From Macrothele yani (taxonomy: Eukaryota; Arthropoda; Arachnida; Araneae; Macrothelidae), in contig CM077023.1 of assembly GCA_039090855.1 (NCBI GenBank), forward strand, positions 85,101,127-85,165,126: a stretch of DNA of 64,000 bases, read 5' to 3'. Every line of letters starts with the position of its first letter. Position 1 is the stretch's first letter. Positions 32,070 through 42,716 of this stretch are shown here, one piece after another. The notes beneath the pieces were generated by a model. That model did no database searches and was not told the DNA's origin. It worked only from the letters and a program-made list of their open reading frames with translations. The translations under genes were made by a program, and so were the position numbers.

Positions 32070-33177
32070 CGAGACGTGTCCAGAAAGTAAGTTCCGAGTG
32101 GCTGCAAATGAAAGAATGTTTGTATTAGATTACTTTATGGGAACAAGTTTATACGCACCTTAATCGATTACTCAACATAATCACCACCTACTTTAAGACA
32201 TGTATGGCAATGACGCACAAGGTTTTATATTCTCTCCTCGAAGTCTGCCGCTAATGTATTGCCCAAATGCTGCACGGCTGTCTTTACTCGAAGAGCAACA
32301 GAGATGCTAAGAATCGCTGTTACTCTTCAAGTGAAAAAGTAGATGAAAGTCACTGGGTGTTTTGCTATCTGATATCATGTGAGCAATCCAAGAGAGTAAT
32401 ACACTCAGTATCTTTTATCTTTCTCTTCATTTGATGACTATTTCAGCGGCTGAGCAGTTTAACAGCGATACTAAGTGAAGATAGCTCTACAGGATTGGGT
32501 CAGTACGTTGGGGCAGGTTTCTTTGAGGACGGGGTACAAAACTTTGTGCCCCAATGCAAGGCACGCCTCGAAGTAGTAGGAAGATTATATTAAAGAGTAG
32601 TATCGGAATGTATAAACTCGTGCCAATAAAATAATTTTACTTTGCATGCCTCAATGTGAAACTGTAACACGAAATTTTTAAGGTGATGCATGCGTTCTTG
32701 GAAATGAGTGTCCACCCCAGCGCCAGGGTCGAGGTCTGTAAAACCTTGCACGACAAGGTGGTTTCGCCTGATGTAAAGGGGAGCTCCCTTGGAGATGAAA
32801 AACCCGGAAATGTGGGTAGAGGAGATACGCTTGCGAGAGCGTCAGCAAGGGAGGGGAGGGGTGACCCTGATATGCTGGGGCTATCATGAAATGCTAACGC
32901 TTTTGATGATAGCCCCAACATATCATCAAAGACGTTAGCATTCTAACTAACGAAAAACTTTTGTTAAATCCAAAATAAAGTTTTGAGGGAATTTAATAGA
33001 CTCGGTCTCATTAACGTTGCCGTGCTTTCATGCTTCCTAATAAAATAATATCCAAAACTTAGGGAGAGCTGATGGGAAGGACCTACGGAGAGTTAAGTAG
33101 TAGATTCCCTACAGTTATTATCTCAAAAATTCCTTTCATCCACAATCAATCTGAACTTACTTTTTGGACGCGCCTCT
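32070..33177. mobile_element. mariner-type element with TIRs and scrambled interior
   Basis: The left end after TA (32068-32069) is CGAGACGTGTCCAGAAAGTA; the right end, reverse-complemented, is AGAGGCGCGTCCAAAAAGTA, with TA at 33178-33179. Inside, the minus strand near 32170-32240 encodes a mariner C-terminal block (LVRHCHTCLKVGGDYVE). Near 32350-32390 lies a relic of the third catalytic region (TPSDFHLF-like). The plus strand near 32505-32575 encodes another C-terminal block (FVPQCKARLEVVG). The opposed orientations point to an internal inversion or a second insertion. Confidence 0.65.
32871..32942. repeat. Interleaved inverted repeats (A-B-A'-B' order)
   Basis: Arm A (32871-32887) pairs with A' (32906-32922), and arm B (32890-32909) pairs with B' (32923-32942), each with one or two mismatches. 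Because the arms alternate, the two stems cannot nest and would form a pseudoknot-like fold in RNA or single-stranded DNA. Confidence 0.85.
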
Positions 33178-33387
33178 TAGATTCTGAAATTGCCTCATCG
33201 TATGACTGAACTTTACGCTATATGCGAATGTATAAAATATATAAAGTTTTCAATGGAAGAAAGAATGAGCAAATTACGTGTCTTAACAACATGTGTTTGT
33301 CACAATTGCCTCCTTCGTCAGTGCTGCTTAGCTTCAAAATGTGTCATGATAGATGCTAGTCGAACCAGTAATTCGGAAACAACTTGA

Positions 33388-33465
33388 CTGGTGCTCTACT
33401 GGTTGAATGAATGGTTTTTTTGCTACTGACACTGTTAAATCTGCGTTCAAATCCCGTGTAAGATA
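33388..33465 (+). repeat. SINE-like head, diverged, split by Tc1 A3
   Basis: A tRNA-like head ending with B box GTTCAAATCCCGTG stops at Tc1 element A3; the tail of the same kind of SINE continues from 34882. Head identity is low. Confidence 0.55.
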
Positions 33466-34112
33466 TACACTGCTGGCCACCCAAAATGCAACACCAAGAA
33501 GGACACGAGATAGCAAAGCCAGATTTACTGGACAAATAACAACAAATACAAAGATGAAACGATGGAGCTTACTGGCCCGTGCGACTTGCGGAACACGCAG
33601 ACATCAATTGTTCGTGAGGCCCCCATGGCTGGCAATAACGGCCGCTACACGCCGCGGCATTGAACGAAAGAGTCTTTGGATGCGGGCTTGGGGTATGCCG
33701 GTCCAGGCTGCTTCCACACGTTGCCACAGTTCATCAAGCGTAGCCGCGGGTGGTGCATGCCGGGCCACTCGGTTGCCGATTAGCGACCAGACGTGTTCGA
33801 TGGGCGACATATCGGGAGAACAGGCGGGCCACGGCAGCAATGACACCTGGTGGGCCGTGAAGAATTGTTGCACGATGCGTGCCACGTGCTTGCGCGCATT
33901 GTCCTGTTGAAACGTGGCCGCTGGCAGGTCCTGCAGGTAAGGGAGGACTACAGGCTCCAAAACGTCGGAAATGTAGCGGTGGCTGTTAAGTGTACTGCCG
34001 ATGTGTACCAGCGGGGTGCGGGTGTCATATCCAATTGCGCCCCAAACCATAACGTCAGGCAACGTACCGGTATGGCGATACAGTCTCTCGCCGCGGTGCC
34101 ACCACACGTGGA

Positions 34113-34151
34113 TCCGACCATCGTGGTGTCTGCAACACCACGATGGTCGGA
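34113..34151. repeat. 17-bp perfect inverted repeat replacing catalytic sequence
   Basis: TCCGACCATCGTGGTGT (34113-34129) is exactly inverted at 34135-34151 after a 5-nt spacer. About 34 bp present at this place in A1, encoding the first catalytic motif, are absent. Confidence 0.9.
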
Positions 34152-34540
34152 CCATCGTGGTGTTGTCGTGCCATATCGTAGTCCAGGTGCGGCGTTCAAC
34201 GGCCCACTGCCGCCGCACTCGCCGGTGGTGTAACGTCAATTGTAATCGGAGCAATGGGCGCCATGCGACAAGTCCCCGCTCCTGCGAACGACATCGAACG
34301 GTACGTGCTGGCACAGGTTGTTGCGCAGCACACCCTAAATCCTGCGCTAACGTTCGTGATGTGACGGTGCGAGCCGTCAATGCCCGCCGCACATAATGTC
34401 GGCCCTCTCATTCGGTGGTGTGCCGCGGCTGCGGCAATCGCTCACGTCGGTCCGTCCGTTCCTCCTGCACCCACCGAATTCATACTCGCCTCACTGTGGC
34501 TGGATGTCGTCCCACACGGCGCCGATTTCTCGGTACGATA

Positions 34541-34592
34541 AGAGGACGAATAGTGGCTTATCGCTGTCGCGATAAGCCACTATTCGTCCTCT
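34541..34592. repeat. 24-bp perfect inverted repeat
   Basis: The arms 34541-34564 and 34569-34592 are perfect reverse complements around TGTC. The second arm is normal family A coding sequence; the first is its inverted duplicate. Confidence 0.92.
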
Positions 34593-34881
34593 GTCGAACT
34601 CCGAAACGTGCTGGAATGACTGCCGTATTCTGCGACGAGGCATCAGGAAGGAAGCTTCCCATGCACAGGTCCGGCAGCACAACACACTTCCACTACTTAC
34701 ACCCCGACTTCTGTGCACCCTTCTTATAGTGCTTCTCGGTGGCGTGCCGGGCGCACATGATTTGCATATGCCCTGCAATGCTAATCGTTCGCCTGTCCTC
34801 TCGCGAGCGACGCATGCTGCGAATTTCAGGCCAATCGGATGCTTCCTTCTTGGTGTTGCATTTTGGGTGGCCAGCAGGGTA

Positions 34882-34980
34882 GAAGCCGCTCTTGCGGCGG
34901 TAGCTCGTGCTTTCCCAGCACCTAAATTACGAGCAACGACTCCTCTTAGCATGACATGCCTCCACGGTGATCCTTGAACT
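34882..34980 (+). repeat. SINE-like tail, diverged
   Basis: CTAAATTACGAGCAACGACT and CACGGTGATCCTTGAACT correspond to the body and end of SINE family 1. It continues the copy starting at 33388. Confidence 0.6.
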
Positions 34981-35116
34981 CTGAAGAGAAAAAGGTGATA
35001 ATCGCTTTTCAGAACGGCGTTCTTAGCTTTTGAAATACGTCTTATGCTTCATTTCCAGCCTCTCCGAAAAGTTTAGGTTGGTAAAGGGTAATGTCGGTAG
35101 AATAATATCATACTAT

Positions 35117-35309
35117 CACTGTTAAAAAATTTGTGCTAGGTTGCACCAAAAAGTGGTGCTACACCAGCTGCACCACTTTCTGAGAAAACATACACCACTG
35201 TGGGGTGTAAGCAAATTGCACCACACAATAGTGTATCTTTTCTCAGAAACTGGTGCAGCTGGTGTAGCACCACTTTTAGGCACAACCTACCACAAAATTT
35301 TTAACAGTG
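35117..35309. mobile_element. Foldback MITE, 193 bp
   Basis: The ends CACTGTTAAAAAATTTGTG and (reverse-complemented) CACTGTTAAAAATTTTGTG begin inverted arms of about 75 bp that include AGTGGTGCTACACCAGCTGC. The interior is short and non-coding. A second, longer member of the family lies at 60312-60586. No certain target duplication. Confidence 0.8.
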
Positions 35310-36235
35310 ACGAAAGCTGTATATTTAGATTTCTAGCAAAATCTAACTCTTACTTTATGGAGATTCAAGCATTCGGTCCACTTGCCTTCTTCCCTTCAAG
35401 GCCGGATTGCGTCATGCTATGGCACGGGGCTAGGATTGAATTGTGGCCGTTTCAGAAAACTTTTATTTTACTATCTAAAGCCGACTGGACCATTGGGGCA
35501 ACCGGGGCTATCGCCACTGTTCCAGCGCCTTCTTGGGGCCCTGCGGTTCAGGAAATAAAAACGAAATATCTTTTTCAGTAGAATTTTTTTATATTTATTA
35601 ATATTTTCTCTTACGGTTTGGGGTAAGAAGCCCTTAAAAATATATTTTTTATAATGCTGTTTTTCAGTTTCCAGCTCCTCTTTCCTCTTAAAACTGGGTT
35701 ATCGCCCTTCGCCGTACAGATACTGAGATTTGCAGATTTCAAATGAATATCATAACCACCTTAATCTTCTCGGCATTCATGAAATAGCAAATTAAATTTT
35801 GTCATTTTGTGGCGCCCATATTCAACAATTTATGAGTAAACCAGATACTTAAATTAAAAAAAAGAAAAAAGTATCAGAGTTGTTTTGGGGCTATATATGA
35901 GGCCAATTATTCAATGAATTTAAAAACAGTACTGATAATTTTAAACAAAAAACAATTTTCATAAAAAAGCGCATTTGCAGGTCTTAAAAAAGTCACTAAT
36001 TTTTTAAGTATTAATACTCCATTTTGCATCAAAAATCAATCACTAAAATATGTATCAAGGGTTAAAAAAACTATTTACACCAATTTATTTCAGAGGGATT
36101 CTTTTTATCCTTTACGCAAAAATATTTGCTACGCAGATTAGTTGAACTTATCTTTTTATTATTTTGTGAGAAAGTTTTTATAAGAATTACAATGCAACCT
36201 CAACCGGAAAGAAAATCGTAGATTTTTACTCATTT
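35310..36235. other. Unassigned sequence
   Basis: No gene recognised. GC-rich sequence near 35390-35560 contrasts with its AT-rich surroundings and may be part of an old transposon end; no partner end was found. Confidence 0.45.
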
Positions 36236-36252
36236 TCTCTCTCTCTCGCTCT

Positions 36253-36341
<89 letters not shown>

Positions 36342-36356
36342 TCCTCTCTCTCTCTC
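36236..36356. repeat. (CT)n microsatellite
   Basis: About 120 bp of nearly pure CT repeats with a few interruptions (CCCTGT, CCTTCC). Confidence 0.95.
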
Positions 36357-36627
36357 TGAAATTTTAATCCATGTTATGGTCTTTTTATTAATATTAAAGC
36401 ATACTGTATACTTTCTTGAGTTATTATTTTTTCTTTACGACAGTTTTCGTGTGTGCTCTTTACGGACGACCTTTTTCCGTAACGACTTTATTAAAATATG
36501 AAATTTATTTTCTAGGGCCATCAATGAAATTTTGCTCCAGGCCACGCAACAAAAGTTCCATCCGTCACTGTTGCTATTAATTATTTTAGTGAAACATTAT
36601 AAGGTTATCCTAAATGGGGGGGGGGGT
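36357..36627. other. Unassigned sequence
   Basis: Sequence near 36515-36570 ending CCATCCGTCACTG looks like one end of a transposon, with no partner identified. Confidence 0.4.
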
Positions 36628-36921
36628 GGTCAGAAAGAAATCATTGTATCGCTAGAATTATTTTTATGAAATCATGGTTATCATCACTATTATTACGAAT
36701 GGAATACGAGATTACACCAAACAATACAAATTTTGAAGATGACAATCTTTTTTTGTCATCTTCAAAAAATGGGGGGTGGTGGTCAGAAAGAAATCATTGT
36801 ATCGCTAGAATTATTTTTATGAAATCATGGTTATCATCACTATTATTACGAATGGAATACGAGATTACACCAAACAATACAAATTTTGAAGATGACAATC
36901 TTTTTTTGTCATCTTCAAAAT
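36628..36921. repeat. Perfect two-copy tandem duplication, 153-bp period
   Basis: A segment of about 140 bp starting GGTCAGAAAGAAATCATTG occurs at 36628 and 36781 with no visible difference. Each copy ends in a hairpin in which TTTTGAAGATGACAA pairs with TTGTCATCTTCAAAA. Both copies are preceded by a G run. Confidence 0.92.
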
Positions 36922-36959
36922 TTGTATCACTATTATTGTTAACGCCCATTCTGCTTTAA

Positions 36960-38669
36960 TTAACTACCGATTTGTATATTAGATGAATTTTTACTTGTTT
37001 TACGTAGCCGGACTTTCCAAATGAATCACTTTTAGTTAAAAATATTTTTGTAGACAAAATTAAAGATATGACCACAGGAAATTATATTCATAAGTATTTA
37101 AATACACATTCTTAGTTCAGAAGAAATGTTTTCTTTAAATGGTGTCAACAAAGATTTCAGCTTATAATATAAAATATCCAGATCTACCTTTAATTAAGTG
37201 ACAGAAATGCTGGAGATTTCAAAATACTTTATTTAAATACATTTTCATACAAAAATTATTTTTAAGGATATTATTGATGACACCCACAGGGTTCACGGCT
37301 GGGTGTTTCAGTCCCAGACACCCCCCCTTTAAATCGGGTCTGCTGCTCTAGCAAGCAAGCAAACAAACACTGAATCTTTGTTTTATTTTAATGAATTACT
37401 TTGTATTGATTTTTTGGTCAATTTATAAATGAGTTTTAGGGCTTGTATGTTTACGATCATTATGCTAGATATATCTGAGGTGGTTTGAGCTCTTGTTTAC
37501 TCTTGGAATAACAAGTTAGTACTAAATGTTATTAATTTATATTGAACTTTGTGATATTACTGTGATTCCATGTTTTCATTGCATTGTGTTAACATTTTGT
37601 TAATATTTAATTTTAGTTTAGTACATATGACAATTTTGATGTTTGTATTTTGTTAAATTTGATGTACTGTGTTGTGTGGCAGAATTTTCATCAAATTCAT
37701 TAAATATGCTCCCCACTAACGTTTACGTGTTCTGCAAATTTTAAAATAATAAATTTGAAATTACAATCGGTGAATACTGCAAAATAGTGAGAAAAGGCTA
37801 TCCGTTGGCAACACATTAACCTCACTCGCTAAACTGCCCTATTTCTCAGTCGTCGATTCCATCAAATTTGCGAATATATCCAAATGTCATAGCTAACCAT
37901 TGTGGTATAAGCTTAATTGTCGTGTCCACACACTTATCGTATTTATCTATTTGTCACATCAACTGAAGCCTCGAATCCAAACCTCGCATCCGCTCTGATG
38001 GCACTCGAATTCAAATACCTAATTGATTCAATCGCAATCAAATATCATTCTACTAACTTGTCTTTCTACAATTTTCGGCATTTTCAGTAAGCGTATTTCG
38101 TTTGTGATGACTTTTTGTACTTAACTGCTTAAATCCAATCGCAGTTTTTACAACAATTACTTCATTAATCATTTCAGCTTAGATGAAACAATACTGGAAG
38201 TATATGTATACTCTGGGATCTGAAATTATTTCAGTTCAGATATGAAAACGATGCTTTATCATGGCAGGCTATCAAATGATGCTCGTGCGTTTTTGATGCT
38301 ACGCGTCTTTCCCGAGAGTATTAAATTAAATCCCAAGTAAATAATTTCGATGCAACGAAAATGGGTAACGGAAGTAGTCAAACTGAAATCTGATCGTGCC
38401 ACATCCCATGAAATGATGCAACAATATATAATTTCATTGTTATCCAACAATATATTTTACTAAACTATCGCCAAACATTATTTCATCGCTACATAAACGT
38501 CACAATATCTCATTGCAGTCTGGATAAATTATGAGAACCTCATGCTAAACGTGATTACAAAAATTCATTTTCGATGCTATGAAAACGGTGCGTCGTAGCG
38601 AAATTTGGCTTCCCCTATCTCCTCCCCAACAGGGAGGTACATTCTATTGACGAGATCTTTAAAATGATG
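36960..38669. other. Unassigned AT-rich sequence
   Basis: No gene or repeat recognised. Confidence 0.5.
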
Positions 38670-38671
38670 TA

Positions 38672-39892
38672 CACTGAAGAGCAATTGAATTAGAGACAGC
38701 TGGCGTTATGCAAATGTGGCGCTGTGGGCGGCCCTGTAAACGGAAACGACATAACGTATGCAGCGATCCGACAATATAAGGAGTGATGCGACGGGAATCA
38801 GTAAGAGTCGGACGCAGTATGGGTAAGACGAAGGATCTCAGCGCATTTGATCGTGGGCAAATTGGCGGGGCCCGACGAATGGGTCACTCCATCTCGGAAC
38901 TCGTGCAGGCACTGGGATTTTCACGAGCCACTGTGTCACAAGTGCACCTTGAGTACATCGAATCCGGTAAAATCATCCCTGCAAGGGCCAACTGACGTGG
39001 ACAACAGCGTGTGGATGAGCGGGGTCATCGTCGGCTAGCTCGCATTGTAACAGCGAATAGACGGGCCACAGTGCAAGAAATCACTCGGCAATTTAACGCT
39101 GGTGTACAAAAACGTGTAAGCAGCCACACCATTCAGAACCATCTCCTCGCTATGGGGTACAGAAGCCATCGTCCCACGAGGGTACCGCTGCTGACCGCAC
39201 ATCACAGGGTGCAAAGATTAGCATGGGCGCGGGAACATCACCACTGGACCCTAGACATGTGGAAAAATGTTGCCTGGACTGATGAGTCGAGATTCACGTT
39301 GGTACAAGCGGAGGGCAGGATACTAGTACGGCGCAAACCACATGAAGCGATTGATCCTTCTTGCCAGCAGGGTACTCTTCAAGCTGATGGTGTTGGCATT
39401 CTCATCTGGGGACTGTTTACGTGGACTGAAATGAGACCCCTGGTACATGTGATATGGTCCCTCACAGGTCAACGTTACCGGGATATCCTGGACGACCATT
39501 TGCTCCCGTTTATGCGTCTTCAACATCCCACTGGGGACCTCATCCTGCAACAAGACAATGCACCGTGCCATCGCACCCGAATTGCATCCGAATGGTTAGA
39601 TGAACACTCCACCGACGTGACTTCTCTTTCTTTGCCAGCTAGGTCACCTGACCTCAATCCCATCGAGCACATCTGGGATGCCACCGAGAGAAATGTTCGA
39701 GGCTCTGACCCCCTCCATCAAATCTTCGTGAACTGTGGGAGCTTGTTCAGGGTCGTAGATCCGTATGGCTTCCCAACGCTTCCGGTGTCTTGGCGAGTCC
39801 ATGCCGAGACGAATCGCCGCCGTCATCAGGGCGAAAGGTGGTGCTACACCAAGTTACTAGACAGATATCTCTCATTCAATTGCTCTTCAGTG
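38672..39892 (+). mobile_element. Tc1-like DNA transposon, family B, copy B2
   Basis: 1221 bp with inverted ends CACTGAAGAGCAATTGAAT and TA at 38670-38671 and 39893-39894. Structurally complete, unlike B1. Confidence 0.92.
38786..39860 (+). pseudogene. Tc1-like transposase pseudogene (B2)
   Basis: Starts at the ATG at 38786 (MRRESVRVG). A TGA at 38993-38995 stands where B1 has a Cys codon (ARANC); the frame then continues unchanged through WTDESRFTL, LQQDNAPCH and [10 protein letters not shown], so all three catalytic residues survive. A frameshift near 39705, by comparison with B1, scrambles the C-terminus before the family stop at 39858-39860. One nonsense codon and one frameshift are the only major defects seen. 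Confidence 0.85.
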
Positions 39893-39894
39893 TA

Positions 39895-40906
39895 TACCAC
39901 GATGGGGTGTAACCTGTAGATATCCTAGACCAAAAGTTACTAATCCCCCTCACTAACACACTTGCGATTCAGCTTTTCTTTCTATCTTGTGGTCAGATTT
40001 TAACTTGCTCATGTGCAAATGGACTTAGCTATACATCACATTACATCGGTATCAGAGTCATTTCTTACGTTCGTCTAAATCTGAAAAATATATAATAAAT
40101 ATACTAAAAATAATGATTGATTTTGAAAAACTAATCAGTCGAAATACTATTGCCGCCATCATAGTTTAGTAAATATGTACTTTTTTGCCTCACATATCAT
40201 TTTTCATTGGTTTTACGACAAAACATTCATTAATCTACCTACCTAAGACCCGCCCAATGAAAGAAATTAGTAAACCTTATTGTTTGTTGTTATAATTTAA
40301 TTCCACTTAGTATGTACCGGGCTGTGGCTCGATGTGGTCGTGAGTAACGCGAATAAATGCAGTGTGTTGTAAGTAAATGTATGATCTCAAATCACTCGTT
40401 TTATTTCACACCAGCAAAGATCTTAACACGGTGCATGTCATAAATTTTCTGCAAAGAGTACCAGTGTACTTCCGATTTTTCTCTGCAAAATTTGTGAACC
40501 AAACGCGTAAACTCAAGAAAGGGCACAAAAATCACTATGTACAATCTGATTAAAATCGGAATTGAAACTTTTGCACCTGTTTCTAACAGAGTTTTTTCTT
40601 AAAGGTGCAGCTGTACGTACTTTGCAAGGTAAGAATGTCGTTCACATTTTTGAAGATGTTTTGGAGACTATTCGATCATTGCTGCAATTGCGAGCCACTG
40701 TCAACTACATTCGGTCCGTTTGATGTGGTACGGAAGGTCTCAACTTCGAAGCAGTTGGGAATCCGACTTCCCTCTTAATCTTCTGTTATTTACAGTCCTA
40801 AATGGAGACCTGCCTGCAGTTCCGCTTCACTACCCAAAACATCCTTGATGCAAGCATAGGGCAAATCCACGGAACCCTTTCCCGAGTGCCCCCCATTTCT
40901 TAACTT
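39895..40906. other. Unassigned sequence
   Basis: No gene recognised. The segment near 40231-40278 resembles 41208-41243 (CTACCTAAG, then AATGAAA and AAATTAG), suggesting an old dispersed repeat. Confidence 0.45.
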
Positions 40907-40907
40907 G

Positions 40908-41113
40908 CCACCCCGGTTGTGCAGTGGTTTAAACGCTGACTTCAGACCACTCGTCCAAGATGGTCCGACTTCTAATCCGGTGAGGCATGCATGTTGTGTT
41001 TGTCGGCACTGATTCTCTTCTTCCCTGGAACCAGTGGCCCTAAATTAGGAACGGACGGTTTCTTAAAGCCTATCAAATTGCTTACGGTGGTCGCTAAATC
41101 GCCAACAAAAAAA
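40908..41113 (+). repeat. SINE family 1, moderately diverged
   Basis: Head GCCACCCCGGTTGTGCAGTG, a weakened B box, body CCCTAAATTAGGAACGGACG, and a short A tail near 41105. Confidence 0.85.
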
Positions 41114-41115
41114 AT

Positions 41116-41343
41116 TACTTCTTCCGACGCAATTAAAAAGGGTAAACTGCCTTTACCGTTTGGAATGAGAAATGACACCTTACCCAATTTACTGTACACA
41201 CCTCAATAAACCTACCTAAGTACCGCCTAATGAAATAAATTAGAAAAAAATACTTCTTCCGACGCAATTAAAAGGGGTAAACTGCCTTTACCGTTTGGAA
41301 TGAGAAATGACACCTTGCCCAATTTACTGTACACACCTCAATA
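41116..41343. repeat. Two-copy direct repeat, 135-bp period
   Basis: TACTTCTTCCGACGCAATTA and the next 75 bp occur at 41116 and 41251 with few differences. A 40-bp segment separates them. Confidence 0.85.
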
Positions 41344-41821
41344 AAAATATTTAAGCATTAAGTTGTTAAATTACATGCAGCTGGGTAGCTATAAACTCGC
41401 AAAGACCTGTCGCGACTACAAACTACTAAAGGAAGGAAACTGAACGAAACTTAAACAACTGAAAGCACGCTCTTGAGGTACATTCGGGTTTTTTGATTAA
41501 TAAGGACTGCAAGTTCTTATATTAGTCTGATTTTTCTTCGGAATTAAACTAGACGGTTGAAGAAATTTAAGTTTGGTTCAGTTTTCTGATAAGCAATGAA
41601 GAATCCATGCTGAATTTGAGTACATTAAATAGTCCTGTACACCTTTACAACATTACAATATTTGATCAAATTTAGATCAGTCAGTAGTTTCCTCAAAATG
41701 CTGTACAAACAGTCACACATTTTGATTGTACCTCCCTCACAGAGAAAACTTTGGAGTGTGACGTTAATTCTGTCGGGCAGTGTATATTAATGTATATAAA
41801 TACTACTAATGTACACTATTA
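41344..41821. other. Unassigned sequence
   Basis: No gene recognised. Confidence 0.45.
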
Positions 41822-42285
41822 AATTAGTAATATATCATCATCATCATCATCATCATTGTCAACCATTACCAATCCCCTGCTGGACGGAGGTCTCCCCAAG
41901 TTTCTTCCACAAAGGTCTGTCTTGTGTCAGTCTCCTAAATGTTACTCCCGCATATGTATTCATATTTTCGAATTTCTCCACCCATCTCCCATGTGGTCTT
42001 CTTCTGGGTCTTTTCCTGTCCCTTGGAATCCAGTCTAAAATTTCGGTTGTCCATGGGTGATCCGTTCTGCTGGTAATATGTCCAGCCCATTGCCATTTCA
42101 GGGATTTTACTCTGACCACGATGTCTTCCAGTCTAGTTGTTTTCCTGATCCACGAGTTCCTCTTCTTATCTCTCCTGGTTACACCAAGCATGCTCCTCTC
42201 CATGCTTCTTTTAGATGTCTGCAGTCTTTGTATATCTTTTTTAGTTAAGGTCCACGTCTCTGCGCTTACATTTACCTTGGGCAAC
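41822..42285 (-). pseudogene. Non-LTR retrotransposon 3' fragment, minus strand
   Basis: The minus strand encodes the C-terminal part of a LINE reverse transcriptase protein: AETWTLTKKDIQRLQ, SMERSMLGVTRRDKKR, then LKWQWAGHI and PRRRPHGRWVE, open for about 130 codons. The end is an (ATG)n tail at 41835-41857. The 5' part is missing, as is usual for incomplete reverse transcription. The clade is not certain. Confidence 0.8.
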
Positions 42286-42690
42286 AGATATCAAGCGAAG
42301 GTCGCATTAATGAAAAAATTAATCGACGTATAAAACTTGCCTGGACAGCTTTTGGAAGAAACAGTACAATTTTTAAGAGCAATATGCCATTATGTCTTAA
42401 AAGAAAAGTGTTTATTCAATGCATCCTTCCAGTGCTTACGTACGGAGCAGAGACGTGGGCCTTAACTAAAAAAGAGATACAAATACTGCAGAAAGAAGCA
42501 TGGAGAGGTGCATGCTTGGTGTAACCAGGAGAGATAAGAAGCGGAACTCGTAGATCAGGGAAATGACAAGAGTTGAAGACATCATGATCAGAGTAAAATC
42601 CCTGAAATAGCAATGGGCTGGACTTATTACCAGAAGGACGGGCCATTGATGGACAGACGAAATTTTAGACTGGTTTCCAAGGGACAGGAA
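42286..42690 (+). pseudogene. Non-LTR retrotransposon 3' fragment, plus strand
   Basis: The plus strand encodes NRRIKLAWTAFGRN, CLKRKVFIQCILPVLTYGAE and TWALTKKEIQ of the same LINE family as the neighbour at 41.8 kb. It has a 7-bp deletion near 42488 and two Trp-to-stop changes further on. It ends at the (TA)n tract at 42691. The two fragments share about 260 bp in inverted orientation. Confidence 0.78.
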
Positions 42691-42716
42691 TATATATATA
42701 TATATATATATATATA
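42691..42716. repeat. (TA)n tract, target of Tc1 C2
   Basis: About 13 TA units directly before Tc1 C2; the same tract continues for about 14 bp after it (44256-44269). Confidence 0.9.

Larger units (their letters stand above)
33604..34643 (-). pseudogene. Tc1-like transposase pseudogene (A3)
   Basis: Starts with MPRRRIRQSF at the ATG at 34643. An inverted duplication after RIVAYRD inserts foreign residues; a 1-bp loss near 34520 then shifts the frame. The middle and C-terminal part is open from 34392 to 33604 and keeps FQQDNARKH (second Asp) and SPDMSPIEHVW (Glu). The segment that should carry the first catalytic Asp (FSDESRF) is gone, replaced by a second inverted duplication at 34113-34151. 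Several residues are also missing after GERLY. Confidence 0.85.
33468..34879 (-). mobile_element. Tc1-like DNA transposon, family A, copy A3
   Basis: 1412 bp with the family A ends and TA at 33466-33467 and 34880-34881. The right terminal CAGTG is changed to CAGGG. Two internal inverted micro-duplications (34113-34151 and 34541-34592) distinguish it from A1 and A2. It interrupts a diverged SINE. Confidence 0.9.

Noticed and set aside
35394..36570. A possible further hAT element
   Set aside because: One side ends CCATCCGTCACTG like a transposon end, but I could not find a matching inverted end or target duplication.
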